A stretch of DNA of 64,000 nucleotides from Symsagittifera roscoffensis (GCF_963678635.1 NC_087069.1:45053448-45117447), one strand, 5' to 3'. Counted from the first letter of the stretch, positions 21,498 to 32,441 are shown. The notes: generated by a model from the sequence alone, not told the origin. Numbers and translations: made by a program.

Positions 21498-21986
21498 TTA
21501 AAAAGTCCAAATTGCAGGCACACAGATATTTTCTACTTCATGGGGTCTCGAATAAAAATTGCAGTCCAACATTACCCAAGGTTTGAGGTCAATGTTATTT
21601 TCTGAATAGCATCTTTTGAACTCTCTTAAAGCTTCCTGGCACAAGTTTCGACATGGAGGCACGACAAAGCTTTCTTTTCCCGCTTTATCTATGCAAGGTG
21701 GCGCATATCTAGAGCAGAGTAGTCTGAGTAAGTTAGGGTTATCATCAATATCGCAGAAAACGTTGTAGACATACAGAAAGATAGTCATTTCCGTTGCATT
21801 TAACGTTTTTCCATTGTAGTCAGTTTTCGACGTTCGATTCCAAAGTCGAGCACAGAGATTTAGTGGAGCAGAATTTGGAAGATCAATACACTGATTGGCT
21901 TCCCATTTTAAAGTGAATATAGATTTTGGATGCACAACACCCGCAGTTGTAAAGTAAGTAATCAAAAGTAAAACGAAAATCTTCAT
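21498..21986 (-). CDS. Secreted single-domain Frizzled-type cysteine-rich (CRD) protein, 162 aa
   Basis: A secreted protein consisting of a signal peptide and one Frizzled CRD. Residues 1-18 are a hydrophobic signal peptide (MKIFVLLLITYFTTAGVV). Ten cysteines follow at 33, 45, 78, 91, 98, 112, 116, 126, 142 and 155, the full number and order of the Fz domain. The hallmark stretches are present: LCSRYAPPC (90-98), VPPCRNLCQEA (109-119) and LDC (140-142) before a final Cys. N-glycosylation sites are at N50 (NRT) and N63 (NAT). There is no seven-helix domain as in Frizzled receptors and no netrin domain as in sFRPs, so it is a CRD-only form that could bind Wnt-type lipidated ligands; binding is inference. 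I chose the second ATG: MKIF is conserved in two relics, and an acceptor-like AG lies 6 bases before it. The frame upstream (ATG at 22034) is T-rich and reads through that acceptor. Expression is unproven. Confidence 0.9.
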   Translation of the reverse strand: MKIFVLLLITYFTTAGVVHPKSIFTLKWEANQCIDLPNSAPLNLCARLWNRTSKTDYNGKTLNATEMTIFLYVYNVFCDIDDNPNLLRLLCSRYAPPCIDKAGKESFVVPPCRNLCQEALREFKRCYSENNIDLKPWVMLDCNFYSRPHEVENICVPAIWTF

Positions 21987-21990
21987 ATCT

Positions 21991-22010
21991 TCTGCAAAAA
22001 AGAAAAATTT
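21991..22010 (-). promoter_or_regulatory. Acceptor-like splice site just before the Frizzled-CRD start
   Basis: On the minus strand, TTTTTCTTTTTTGCAG ends at 21992, 6 bases from the ATG at 21986 (exon starts AAGATATGAAG). A long pyrimidine run plus GCAG so close to an ATG suggests a 5'-UTR intron end or a trans-splice site. In relic 3 the same position keeps an AG (ACCAG before AAGATATGAAG). Which kind of splicing it serves cannot be told from sequence alone. Confidence 0.5.
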
Positions 22011-24250
22011 TCCAAAGTCAAAAAAATCAACCATAGTTTTGTAAACTCATTTATGAAACGCGAAACTTTTAAAAAATCACAAGAAAGAAGCATAGTTTTC
22101 TAGTCTGTTTTACTATCCGGTACGACTCTCAACATACAGAAAATTGAAATAAAATTTTATCGCAACTTTTTTCCTTAAATAAGTTTTGTAACACTAGTAA
22201 TCTCTTTATAAATGAAGGCTCCAGTTTTAATGTAAATTTTGTGCTTCGTCTGACAAAACAATAACCAAGAAAATTTCCATTCAAGAAAAGTTGATTCATT
22301 GTGGTAAGAAAGGCACAGATGAATTGCTTTGAAATATTCGCTACGTAAAATCTTGTACGGATTTTACACAGTACTTAAGCAAAGAAAAATTAACTTCTAT
22401 TATGAAACATTTTTGTGGCGGAAAACAATTCAAACGTTTCTGACAGCTTTCTGTTTTTATTAGTTTTGAAAGGCCAAATTTTGACAACACACAAAAGAAG
22501 AAAAGTGTTTTGTGTTTTTTTTTGTGTAGAACAATGAGTTTGATTAAACTATTCTTTTTTGTGTGCATCTTTTGAAGAAATCGTTTGTTTGAGCGTGGAA
22601 AATACTTGGCAAAGAAAAAACTTCAATACCTTTTTCTCGTTTCCTTAATTTTTCTTCGTTTAGTGTGTGTTCGTTTAAAGACATACTTTGAATATACTAT
22701 TTTATTCAAGCATTAGTTTTCCAAAGTCTCAAGGTATGAAACTGCATGTTAAGCATTTTCGCGTATGAACTTCTATGACGAGCAATTTTTGAGGTCAACA
22801 AGGAAGCCCTTGAAAATTACCGTGTCAGAAAAAGAAATGGAGAAGAAAGTAAGACCAGTTTTATCTAAACTTGAAATTTATGAAAAGTAGCTTGTAACTG
22901 TTTTGTCAATTATTCAGAAAAACTCTCAGGTGAAATGGTCAAAGCAATCAAGCATAACCTAACTCGGACAGAGCTGAAAAGATAGCATAGCCTAATTTTA
23001 TATTATAGGATTGCAGAAAAACTCTGAAAGCGTATTGCCTAAACTCTTTTTTTTCTGAAAAACTAATGTAATTTTTCACAATCTGTCATTTGACATCATT
23101 GTTTGGCCTCGAGCAAAAGCTTTAAAATTGCTAGAGTTATCAATAACATTGTAGTTTTCATGCATGTAGTTTTTGTGTCCGAATTGAAGTATTAAGATTG
23201 AAACGATTTTGACTCAATGGATAGTAAAAAGTACATACACAAATTTTTGTTTGAATCTTCCATTTTTATTCGCAGAAAAAAGCAACCAAGTTTGATTAAC
23301 TTCCCAGAATCCTAATGCTAAACTGAACGTAAGAAGTTTAATTTTCAACTGATTTTTTTGTGCAGAAAAAATTTCAGACAAAACTGTGCACGAATGCATT
23401 TAGATTTTTTGGGAGTACAATTTAGTTGACGCACTAGGTTGAAAGTTGGTTATCTCATCCACAAACTTATTGAAACGTTTTTACCAACACTTAAATTTTT
23501 TCGGGCTGTTTCGAATATTTTAGTTTTTGGTTCATGAAAAGTCGATCACAGTACGGAAACAAAAATGGGCAGAAACCAATTAACAAATTTCATCATTTGC
23601 AGTTATGAATGAAACACTTTTTCGATTTTTTTGATGTGAAAAATTTTGCGAAAAGTAATGTTTTGACTGTTCAAAAGTTTCATCAAGCTTGACTGTTCAA
23701 AAGCTTCATCAACAAGCTTGCACGAATGAATGAGACATCTAACAAGAAATTGATGGGGCAAATTTTTTAGTTAAAGTAGATATAAGCAGAACAAAATATG
23801 CATAAACTGAAAATTATTTTGACGAAGTTTTTCTAAATGAATCTGACTAAGGTTACTGCGAGAAAAAACGCTTTTAAAAACTCATGCATAGAAAAAAATC
23901 CCATCTATTTTTTACTAATGGTTGCTTTTAACTGAAAAAAATTGTTTCATTTAGAATTGATATAATTTCTTTTTGAGAAAACGGATTCTTTATTCAACTA
24001 CAGCTAAATTGTAAGCTTAGAAGTTTTTTGAAGTCACCTTTAACAAGTTCTCTAGTTACTACAACCGACTAAAGCAAACTGAAATCGTGCAGTTTGTCAA
24101 AAATAATTTCATTTGTTCATTTTGGTTCAACTCAACATTCCGTTTGGATTAAAATTAAAAATCAATCTTCTTATTAGAGCTGGAAAAAAAACGCTACAAA
24201 CAATCCGGAATCCGTTAGGAGGAATTATGCTTGTTAAGCAGCTAACCTAC

Positions 24251-24904
24251 GTTTTTCAAGTTGAACATGATATTAAAAAATTAGCCAGCCATATTTTTCA
24301 TATCAGTATGCGAATGAAATTCTTTAAAAACACTTCGAGACTGTCATAAGTCTGTTTGGTCTTTTTTCGTTAAAATATTTGGTATCTTTCAGCGTTGAAA
24401 ATATAATCTGAATGAGTTGTAAGACGGCTGTTTTCTCTGTTTTTTGAAACTCATTTTTTTCCATGTCAGTCATAATTCGAACTCTTAGATCCGTAAACAA
24501 ATCTTAAAGGTTGATAATTTCCTAGTTTGTGGAGCTTTAAAATAAGAAAGTCAAACTGTTTAGAATTGATTTGATTGGCTTTCTGGTTCAGTTTCACAAA
24601 CTTAATTGAAATTGCAGGTTGCAAAATTACAATCTGCCGGCTATATTGCCTTGTAAAGTTCGGTCACATCAATTCCAAGTTTTCGAGAGCAAGTTTGAAA
24701 TAACTAATAAGTCAAAAAATTTGATATTGATCAATTTTTGTTGAAGTCTGTTGACTTGTCGATTTAGTCTTGTTTGGGTTCAGATTTACTCTACGAAATG
24801 GTGCTATCCTTTACACCAAAAAATTAATGCTGAGACCACTTGGCATCATCAAAGGGGGAATGCAACCCTCCTTGAAAAAAATTGTGTCCATATCGAAATA
24901 TTGT
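24251..24904. other. AT-rich interval without recognised gene
   Basis: A 78-codon + frame at 24113-24349 straddles the end of unit B and has no motif. From 24600 to 24900 nothing is recognised, although the BEL/Pao relic that follows may begin here. Confidence 0.4.
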
Positions 24905-25445
24905 AATTACGATATGCTTCATTCAGCTATTTTTTAAAGAGAAACCAAATAGTCTTCTTTCCGAAGTTTCCAAAACTTTTCAGCTTTTTTGTCAATGCCT
25001 TTGATTTTACGAGTGTTAGATGTCTTTTGTTGTCTGTCGAACTCAACATCGCTGTTCCATGTCGTCCGATAAGAAAGTGTCTTGTAGCTAGAGCGTGTGC
25101 ATTGTTTACTTCATTAGATTGTATAACAATTGATTTTGGTTCGGGGATGGCCACAATTTGGGTTGGCACTTGCAATGACATATGAATCTGTAGTCTGTTT
25201 GCTTGAAAGTTAACTTTCAGTGCAGCATCCCCTCTATTCTCCAAAAGGAGGCGCTTTTGTTGGAATCAAGTGCCACGAGTCTGAGTTGTCATTGATGAGA
25301 CTGCTAGAAAAATTCCCAAAAATCATTGTCCACCATCAGTCAATGAGTTTCGTTTTCTCTTCGAAAGTCAAAGAAGTTTCTCAATATGTCACTGTAGATA
25401 TACTACGGCGAACATCGTATAGCGCAATTTTTTTCCTTGTCTAAG
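24905..25445 (-). pseudogene. BEL/Pao integrase relic, minus strand
   Basis: Read on the minus strand from 25445, one frame gives FGNFSSSLINDNSDS followed by WHLIPTKAPPFG (about 25285-25245). This is the W-x-x-x-P-x-[AS]-P-x-F-G-G block after the second catalytic Asp of BEL/Pao integrases. After a frame change, ATRHFLIGR (about 25090-25064) matches the L-T-P-x-x-F-L-I-G-R block, and a further shift gives KFWKLRKEDYLVSL (about 24985-24945), matching the F-W-x-x-W-x-x-E-Y-L-x-x-L block. At least two frameshifts and stops are present. It lies between duplication units B and C. Confidence 0.85.
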
Positions 25446-25639
25446 CAATAGTCCTTCGTCAAGGTAAAAATTTCCTTCTTAATTGATTTGGTTGTGAAAC
25501 AGATAAACAAATCAGCCACAAAAGCATTGTAGTCCCGACTACTGTTAACTGTGATGTACAAAAATCCACCTCAAGCAGTTTCTGTATTACTTAAAGTGAA
25601 AGATTCTACTTACTTCTGAGCAGCATTTTTTTGTTTCTA

Positions 25640-25900
25640 GGTGGGGAAGGTTTCTGTGTGAGGTAGAATAAAAAAAGCATAATTTTTGTCCTGAAACATT
25701 TTTGTCCTGAAACATTTTTCTGTATGAGGTAGAATAAAAAAAGTATAATTTTTGTCCTGAAACATTTTAAGTTCAGGATAAATCAAGATTTCGAAAAATA
25801 AAATTATGTCAATTGTCTCTTTTCCGCAAAAAAATGTCTTTTTTTGTTCTATCAAAAATCTTACAGCCTTTTCAATAATAACGGTTTGAAAAACACACCC
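25640..25900. repeat. Repeat family R1, copy 3, with a short tandem duplication
   Basis: TTTCTGTGTGAGGTAGAATA (about 25649) and TTTCTGTATGAGGTAGAATA (about 25717) start two tandem copies of about 68 bp, each followed by AATTTTTGTCCTGAAACAT. The rest (CAGGATAAATCAAGATTTCG to AATAACGGTTTGAAAA) follows the R1 order seen at 10.2 and 19.9-20.24 kb. Confidence 0.8.
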
Positions 25901-26270
25901 TGTAGTTTAAAAAAGAAAAAGAAAAAAGAGTATATTGTGACAGATATGAAACGCAATAAAACCAATTTTCTATAAAGTTTGCCTTAAGATGGCATGCGGT
26001 AGAATATGGACTAATTAAGAAACCACACTGCCATATTAAGTGACACAATTAGCTCGAATTTAATATCACGACAGAAAAAAAACCGCAGATCAGAAAACCA
26101 GAAACAGTGGCACATTTACGGTCTAAATTTGAAACTCACACTCAGAAAAATGAAAAAGGTAGTTTCTCTCGATGGAATCCGAAGTAATATACATTTGTTT
26201 TTCAAAAATGATTTTTGGATGTTTGTAATTATTTTTTTGCACCCAATACGTTTTTTTTGATAGAATTTGA

Positions 26271-26480
26271 CATTACGAGGCCGAACTGGGTGTTTAACGA
26301 ACTGTCAGCGGATTTCACAATAAGGACGCTTCTTTTGTTCTTGTTCTTTTGTTATTTCAATTTTTTGATCGTCCCGACAAAATTTTGACATGTTTAAAAA
26401 ATTTTCTTGGGAATCCAGAAACATGCAGACACGAATTTAAAATGTGCGTCTATCCAGTGCACAGTGTGGCCTCGTTATGG
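26271..26480. mobile_element. Possible small inverted-repeat element (MITE-like)
   Basis: CATTACGAGGCC (26271-26282) faces GGCCTCGTTATG (about 26468-26479) as near-perfect 12-base inverted ends about 210 bases apart. Part of the inside and the right end (GTTTAAA...GAATCCA...AACATGCAGA, then CACAGTGTGGCCTCGTTATGG) recurs at 44190-44280 (GTTTAAA...GAGTCCA...AACATACAGA, then CACAGTAAGGTCTCGTAATG). A target-site duplication could not be defined. It codes for nothing. Confidence 0.5.
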
Positions 26481-27894
26481 TTGCCACTCAAAAAAGAAAG
26501 TCGTTATAAAGCATCTCTCCCAGAATAGAGGAAACTTCGTAAGGCGGACGGGAAGAAGCAGGTCCCGGAGTACAGAAAAACCCTAAAATAAGTATCTATA
26601 TTTTTTCAAGGACGCCTATACTACTATTTTCTAAGTGTTCCACTCACAACGTAGAGCCCCTGAAAAAGATCCTACTAATATCTTCTATATACAAATAATT
26701 GGGTCCTAAATTGCTTTCCTGTGTGATTAAGATTGTCAAATTATTAGTTTTTTTCTCAGGTGCAAACGAACGTCCAACCTAACAGAAACGTTTCGATGGA
26801 ATTGGGAAGAACATATATGGTATCAAGTGGTTCTTCGGTAATTTCGAATGAAATCAACGGATCTAAATTATCGATAAAAAAATCAAGAATTTTGGTTGAA
26901 TTGTAGTATAATCTGTGAAAGAAACACTTCAGTAAATCCATTTCAAAATGAAGATGAAAAGCAGATCCATATAGACCAATGCATTCAAAAACTGAGAAAA
27001 GGCATTTTTGGCATAAACAGTTTTTAATTATAGTGGTGTTTTTTCCGTTTTAGATTATTTTTTCATAAAATTCTGTTCCAAAAATACATATTTGTTTCCA
27101 AAAAAAAAAACAGTTGAGCTTTGATAAATCCAAATCTCAAGAGACTGATTCGGATCAGCAAGGAAAACGCTTGGAGCACTGGAACTCAATTATCGAGACT
27201 GAAGTCATCGAGAACCTGTCAACGTAATTATTTGATCCTAGCGCTAGTCCTTGTTTGGCTAGAAAAAATATTTTTTTGCTATGTCAAATATTGAGTACAA
27301 ATACGCTTTTTTTTCTGCAAAAGTCAGTATTATCAAACTTGAAGCTTAGTTCTTATTTGAAATTTTTAATCAAGTTTTCCTGGTATACTGATTTTTTTGC
27401 GCACGGTAAGAAATTGACACTTTTTATTTGAAATTCCTGTCTTTTATGATTACTTTTGAAAAAATAGTATGAGAAATGAAAACAGGAGAAACAGTAAGAT
27501 TTCATACTTATGAGAGATTTCCAGTCGGTTTTTGTCAAAACACTCATTTATGTTTTACTTTTGGGTCATTTTGTCATTGTTTTTTGGGCCAAGTCTAAAT
27601 AGTTCCGTTGACATTGCCTTGTCGTGTCGTCAATTTATAGCTGAGTTAAAAAAAAAAACTGTTATTCGATAGAAAGGTCTGCCCAACAAGTTTTTTAGTG
27701 GTTGAGACATTGAAGATAAACTCATTGCTTGTGGGCATTTTAAGAATTGCTGAAAACGGTCAAAAGACAACGTGCACTCTGTCTTGCTGATTGGTGTTAT
27801 GCTTTTTTTTAAACAAAGCCACCTTCATTTGACTGCTCCAAGGAACAGATTGAAAAAACTAATTAAACAGCTCCACTTATTGACTTTTGCGATT

Positions 27895-28060
27895 GTAAGG
27901 AAATTTCGACGTTCGGTTCTGAGATGCAGCACAGAGATTTTGCGGATCAGTTTTAATAGGATCAAAAAATTGTCTATCCGTTTCGAAGTAAATATGGATT
28001 TTGGTTGCAAAACATCCGCATTTTTAAATAAGTAATCAAAAGTAAAATGAAAATCTTCAT
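27895..28060 (-). pseudogene. Frizzled-CRD gene relic 3 (N-terminal part)
   Basis: On the minus strand the ATG at 28060 starts MKIFILLLITY, nearly the same signal peptide start as the intact gene. A frameshift follows, after which LQPKSIFTSK matches HPKSIFTLK of the intact gene. Stops and another shift follow, and a segment parallel to LCARLWNRTSK can just be seen near 27920. The CRD after the second cysteine is missing; the DNA continues directly into sequence that matches the region beyond the 3' end of the intact gene. So the middle and end of the gene were deleted here. Confidence 0.8.
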
Positions 28061-30300
28061 ATCTTCTGGTAACGCAAAACTTTTGAAAAATCAAAAAGTC
28101 AACCATAATTTTGTAATCTCCTTTATGAAACGCACAACTTTTGAAAACTCGAAAACCCAGCCATAATTTTGTTTTCTCTTTTGTTTTGCGGTACGATTCT
28201 CAACACAGTAAATTGGATGGAAAGTCTAATGCTACTTTTTTCCCTTAAATCAAGTTTGTAAGACTATTATTCTTTCTATAAAACAAAGCTCGTTTTACTG
28301 TAAATTTTTCTGCTTTGTCTGAGAACAAAATAACTAAGGAAAATTCCATGTAACAAAATGCTGATTTAATATTGTAAGAAATGCACCGATGAATTGCATT
28401 CAACTATTCGCTATGAAAAGTATTGTATAGCTTTTCACCAATTAATTTAACAAAAATTTAGTAAGCTTTTATTATGAAACATTTTTTTGATGGTTGAAAA
28501 ACATTGAATCTTTTCTAACAGATATAAGATCTCAAGAGAATTATTTCTTAAACATTGACAAAACAAAACAAACAATGCTTTTTGTGTTTTATGTTTATAT
28601 GTCAAGAATTAGACTCAAATATTCCTCTTATTTGTGCTTTTTTTCGTGGAAAGAGCTTGTTTGAGTATTAAAATGACTTTGTGAATAAAAACTTCAAATA
28701 TTGTTTATGTTTTTATTTTTTTTAATAGTGTGTTATTTTAAGAACATACTTTGAATATACAAATTTTTGTTTTTTAAGCGTTTCTTTCCAAATCCCATGT
28801 ATGAAAATGCATGATAGGCTTTTCTATAAATGGACTTCTATGACAAGCTTTTTCGTAATAAAAGACCAACAAGATAGCCCTTGAGTTTAGCCGTGTCAGT
28901 ACAGTTGGGAAAAAGATGACCAATTCAAACTAAAAGTTGATGTTTATGAAAAGTAACATGTAAAAACCTTTGTTTGATTTTTTTTTTCAGAAAAAATTCA
29001 GGTCAAGTGACCAAAAACATACATCAAGCAAAAATGACCACGGAAGAAACTGAAAAGATAGCTCAGCCTAATTGTCTTCTATGGTTACAGAAAAACTCCA
29101 AATTATACTGAAACTTTTTGCAAAAATTTTTTTGACAAAAACTGAACAAATTTTTCCTAATCTGTTATTTCACATCATATTTTGGCCTTCGAGCAAATTT
29201 TTTTAAATTGTTTCAGTTGTCTGTTTTCAATGTCAAATTTGAATTTTGTTTTGAGTCAAAATCGAAACATCGCTAATCTTGTAGGTTAAACCGTTTTTGA
29301 CCTTAACGATACTGAAATGCACTTCCCTTTTTCCGCAGAAAAATGAACCAAAATTTGTTAGTTTCTAGAAATATATAAAAGCTCAGCTCAGCGTAAGACT
29401 TTAAATTTTTCACTGTCTTTATTGTGCAAAAATTACTTCAAAAAAAACGTGTACAAATGCTTTTTTGATTTTTTGATTATAATTTAGTTGACATACTACT
29501 TTGAAAGTAATTTTATTTTCAGCCGCAAATTGATTGAATTGACTTTCCCAACGCCAAAATGAATGGCCTTGTTCTCATGAAACTTTGAAGTGAACAAAAA
29601 ATTAATGATTCACTTTCAAACTAAACCTTTATTTTTTTCGGGATGCTTCGAAGAAATTTTTCTTTCCTGAAAAGTCGACTATACTACAGAAACCAATGTA
29701 AAGCTGTTATCGTTTGCAAGTATGACTGATTTTTTTAGGTTTTTGAAAATTTTTTTAAAAGTTTAAAGATGAAAAGCTTAAAAACTGACTTTTTGACTGA
29801 TCATAAAAATCACCAAACCTCGGATGACACATCTAAATTTGAATTTTCAATTTTTTTATCAGTTTTTTAGAAAATTAAACAAAAATACTCCAGTAGACAC
29901 TTAAAAACACTTTTTTTAGTTCATATTTCTAGTGGTTTCTGTAAACAAAAAAAATAAAAATTCAAGCGTTGAAAAACAGTTCTCATCTGATTTTATTACA
30001 GTTTTTTAACTAAAAAAAATATATTTCCGACAATTTGATAGAACTTTTTTGGAGCACGCCAAGTTGTACTAAAGCTGAAATATTAGCTTCGAAACAATGT
30101 TATATTGTTTTATCCCATTTTAGTCACATTTGATTGATTATCTAGTTTTTATCACTTACTAAAACAAACTGTAATCGTTGAAATTATCTTCGTTAAAATT
30201 AAAACTTTTGTTCATCTGTTTAAAATGACCAAAATCAAACATCCATTTGGACTAAAAATGAACTTCATAAACATTTTAAACTGGCACTAGAAAATTGAGG

Positions 30301-31640
30301 AGGACAATCGGTACGTACTTGTTCTTGTTAAGTGGACAGTTTGTGTCAAAAACTAGGATATAGAGGTTTGTATTTCCACAACAATTAATGCTAACCTCCA
30401 TAAAACTGCGTAGAATCCACAAAAACTATCAGTTTTTTTGTAAATTTTGCGTTATTTTTTGCTTTTACTTTTTTGTTAAAACGAAGTTAACCGATCTTTT
30501 TCTTCCTAAAGAATCAGCAAAGAAGTAATTTTTGTCCAATCGAGCAACTATAACCCAATGTTCTCCTTGATCATCGCGTGATGGTGAGTTATTGCAAAAG
30601 AAAATTATGAGAGTTGAGGGATTGAATCAGCTCGATATGATTCAACCTATTTGAATCTTAGTTCAGGAGGTCTTATACTAAAATTTTTGAAAAGAGAAGT
30701 TTAACCATTTCTGCTTTACTTTCTTGATTTACATCTAAAAAGAAAACAAAGTGACCGTTTGATAGTTCAAAAACGAATAAAAAAATTATGGTTAATAAAA
30801 CATAAGTAACTAAGTACTAAATTGTCACAAATACGTACACATGTCTTTCGTACGAGAAAAAAACCGTTGAGCATTGCTTTACAATTGCAAAAGAAGATTT
30901 TTCTCTGTTTTTCAAATTGCAACTTTCGTTTTCTGATTTGTCTTGGAGTCAAAATCGAAAGAAAATTAGAAGGTGAGTAAACTAATACAGCAACTGAAAA
31001 ATGTACCAAAAAAATGCAAATTGAGTGAGTCTTTCTGAGAGATTTGGCATTTTAGCGACTGTTCCGAACTACTGAATATTTAATAATCTTCTCCAAAGAC
31101 AAATAATTCGGTTACTGGCTCCAAAAGAAATTGAAAAACACATCTAATCTCAAGTTTTCTCCACTGAATAATGCAACTGCCCGTAGTCAAAAACTAGGAT
31201 GTAGCGGTTTGTAGTTCCACAACAAAGAAGGCTAAGCTCCCTAAAATTAAGCTGTTGATGGTTAAAAAAAGTTTCTTAAAAGGATTCCGCTACAGCTTAG
31301 TTTGTATTTTTTTGCAAATGCTATTTTTTGCACAATTTTGAAAATATTTTTCGAAATAAACTGGTTTTGACGAGATTGAGTTATGAAAGTTCTGGCTATA
31401 ATTTTTATGTAGATTTACAGATTTCGTTGCAAATATTGATGGTTAGGTTGAGCAACTTCAATTTTTCTAGTAGACAGTGAACAATCAACAATTTCTAGAC
31501 TATTTGCAATATCGGATTACATGTAAAAACTAGATCTTGTTCGAATGATTTCCATTCGAATTCCGATTTTATGTATTAACAGGATTTCCCAAGTAAACTG
31601 AAATCAATGGCAACACTCCCATAAAGCGAAAACTTTCTTC
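30301..31640. repeat. AT-rich interval with a diverged direct repeat
   Basis: About 30345-30420 (AAAACTAGGAT[AG]TAG, GGTTTGTA, TTCCACAACAA, GCTAA) is repeated at about 31183-31256, an offset near 840 bases. The minus-strand ORF 30767-31009 between them shows no motif. No gene is supported. Confidence 0.6.
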
Positions 31641-31885
31641 CTGTTCCTAACTTTTTGATTTATCAGTGAAAGGATGCATATCAAACTCTTCCAGAAACTG
31701 TTCTTACTGGAGCGCTTTTAGAAATGGAGATACTAAGCCAGTGCGGTGAAAGCACCCTCAGAGACTTCAGACCTTCGAGTATGAGCATATTCGACTCGCA
31801 GAATCGGAGACAGACACAATAGACGAGCCCGCCGGTGGATACCTTGACATTATGGAATACAGAAACCCGGCTATAGGACAAGTGT
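31640..31885 (+). other. GC-richer island with coding-like frames
   Basis: This short island is clearly less AT-rich than its flanks. In one + frame about 40 codons are open and read as protein (FEYEHIRLAESETDTIDEPA, then GGYLDIMEYRNPAIGQ), ending near 31885. A different + frame is open just before it (GALLEMEILSQCGESTLRD). An acceptor-like ATTTATCAG lies at about 31660. The minus strand is also open (31681-31881). It may be an exon or an old gene fragment; I do not recognise it. Confidence 0.3.
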
Positions 31886-32440
31886 TAGCTTGAGAGAACA
31901 AAAGTCTGTGAAGTTTTATCTAGAAGACATGATCAAAGACGCGACTTGAAACAAATACAACACAATAAAAGTGTTTTGTATCACTGGATATCAGCAAAAA
32001 AATCTCTGAAAAAAATAGTACAAAATTAGATAGTAATGCTTACCCTTTTCACTTATCAAAACTTTTATCTTGTAAATTGCCCTATCTGATATCTTTTGTG
32101 TAATCTTCTCTACTGATACATTAACTCCGTTATATTCACTTTTTTATGCACCTATACATTTTGAACTTTAACATTCATGGCTACAACTATATAAGCAATA
32201 TTGGATACTTTCTTGGTTCAACATGCATCGGATTAGTTTTTTTCCCTCAGAGCTTTTTCTCAAGTATTCAAAGTTTAGTTTCAAACAAATCAAGAAAATT
32301 ATTTTTGCAACTAATAATTACTTGTCTCCAGTGTTTTATCTCGCAAACTTAACTACAAAAGCAAAGTACAAACCAAATTTCATTGATTTAATTTTTGAAA
32401 AAAACTAAACCTTCAAAATCATCATATGGGTTGACGAAGT
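31886..32440. other. AT-rich interval without recognised gene
   Basis: Two overlapping short + ORFs (32146-32352 and 32223-32408) are of low complexity and show no motif. Confidence 0.4.
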
Positions 32441-32441
32441 T

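Larger units (their letters stand above)
20700..24250. repeat. Segmental duplication unit B, carrying the intact Frizzled-CRD gene
   Basis: Unit B matches unit C (about 25880-30300) in order along most of its length. Anchors are GTGACAC...GAACCAGG/AAACCAG (20836/26038), the region before the gene, the gene itself (21498-21986 against 27895-28060), AAAGTTTTGCGTT-type sequence after it, GAAACATTTTT (22402/28478), TTGGCCT[TC]GAGCAAA (23103/29181) and the CATTCCGTTTGGA end (24130/30240). Unit A shares the 20975-21610 part. Unit C carries an insertion of about 0.9 kb relative to unit B before the gene. Confidence 0.85.
25880..30300. repeat. Segmental duplication unit C
   Basis: Counterpart of unit B (see 20700-24250). 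The offset changes from about 5.2 kb at the left end to about 6.1 kb at the gene because of additional sequence around 26190-27350, which includes the small inverted-repeat element at 26271-26480. Divergence from unit B is moderate and includes many short indels, so the duplication is not recent. Confidence 0.8.

Noticed and set aside
21987-22034. Upstream ATG of the Frizzled-CRD frame as the real start
   Set aside because: The 16 extra residues are encoded by the pyrimidine run of a likely acceptor site, would place a charged segment before the signal peptide, and are not kept in the relics, whereas MKIF is.
31640-31885. Receptor tyrosine kinase fragment (AVKA, GGYLDI)
   Set aside because: Two short strings in different frames, without any of the larger kinase motifs.
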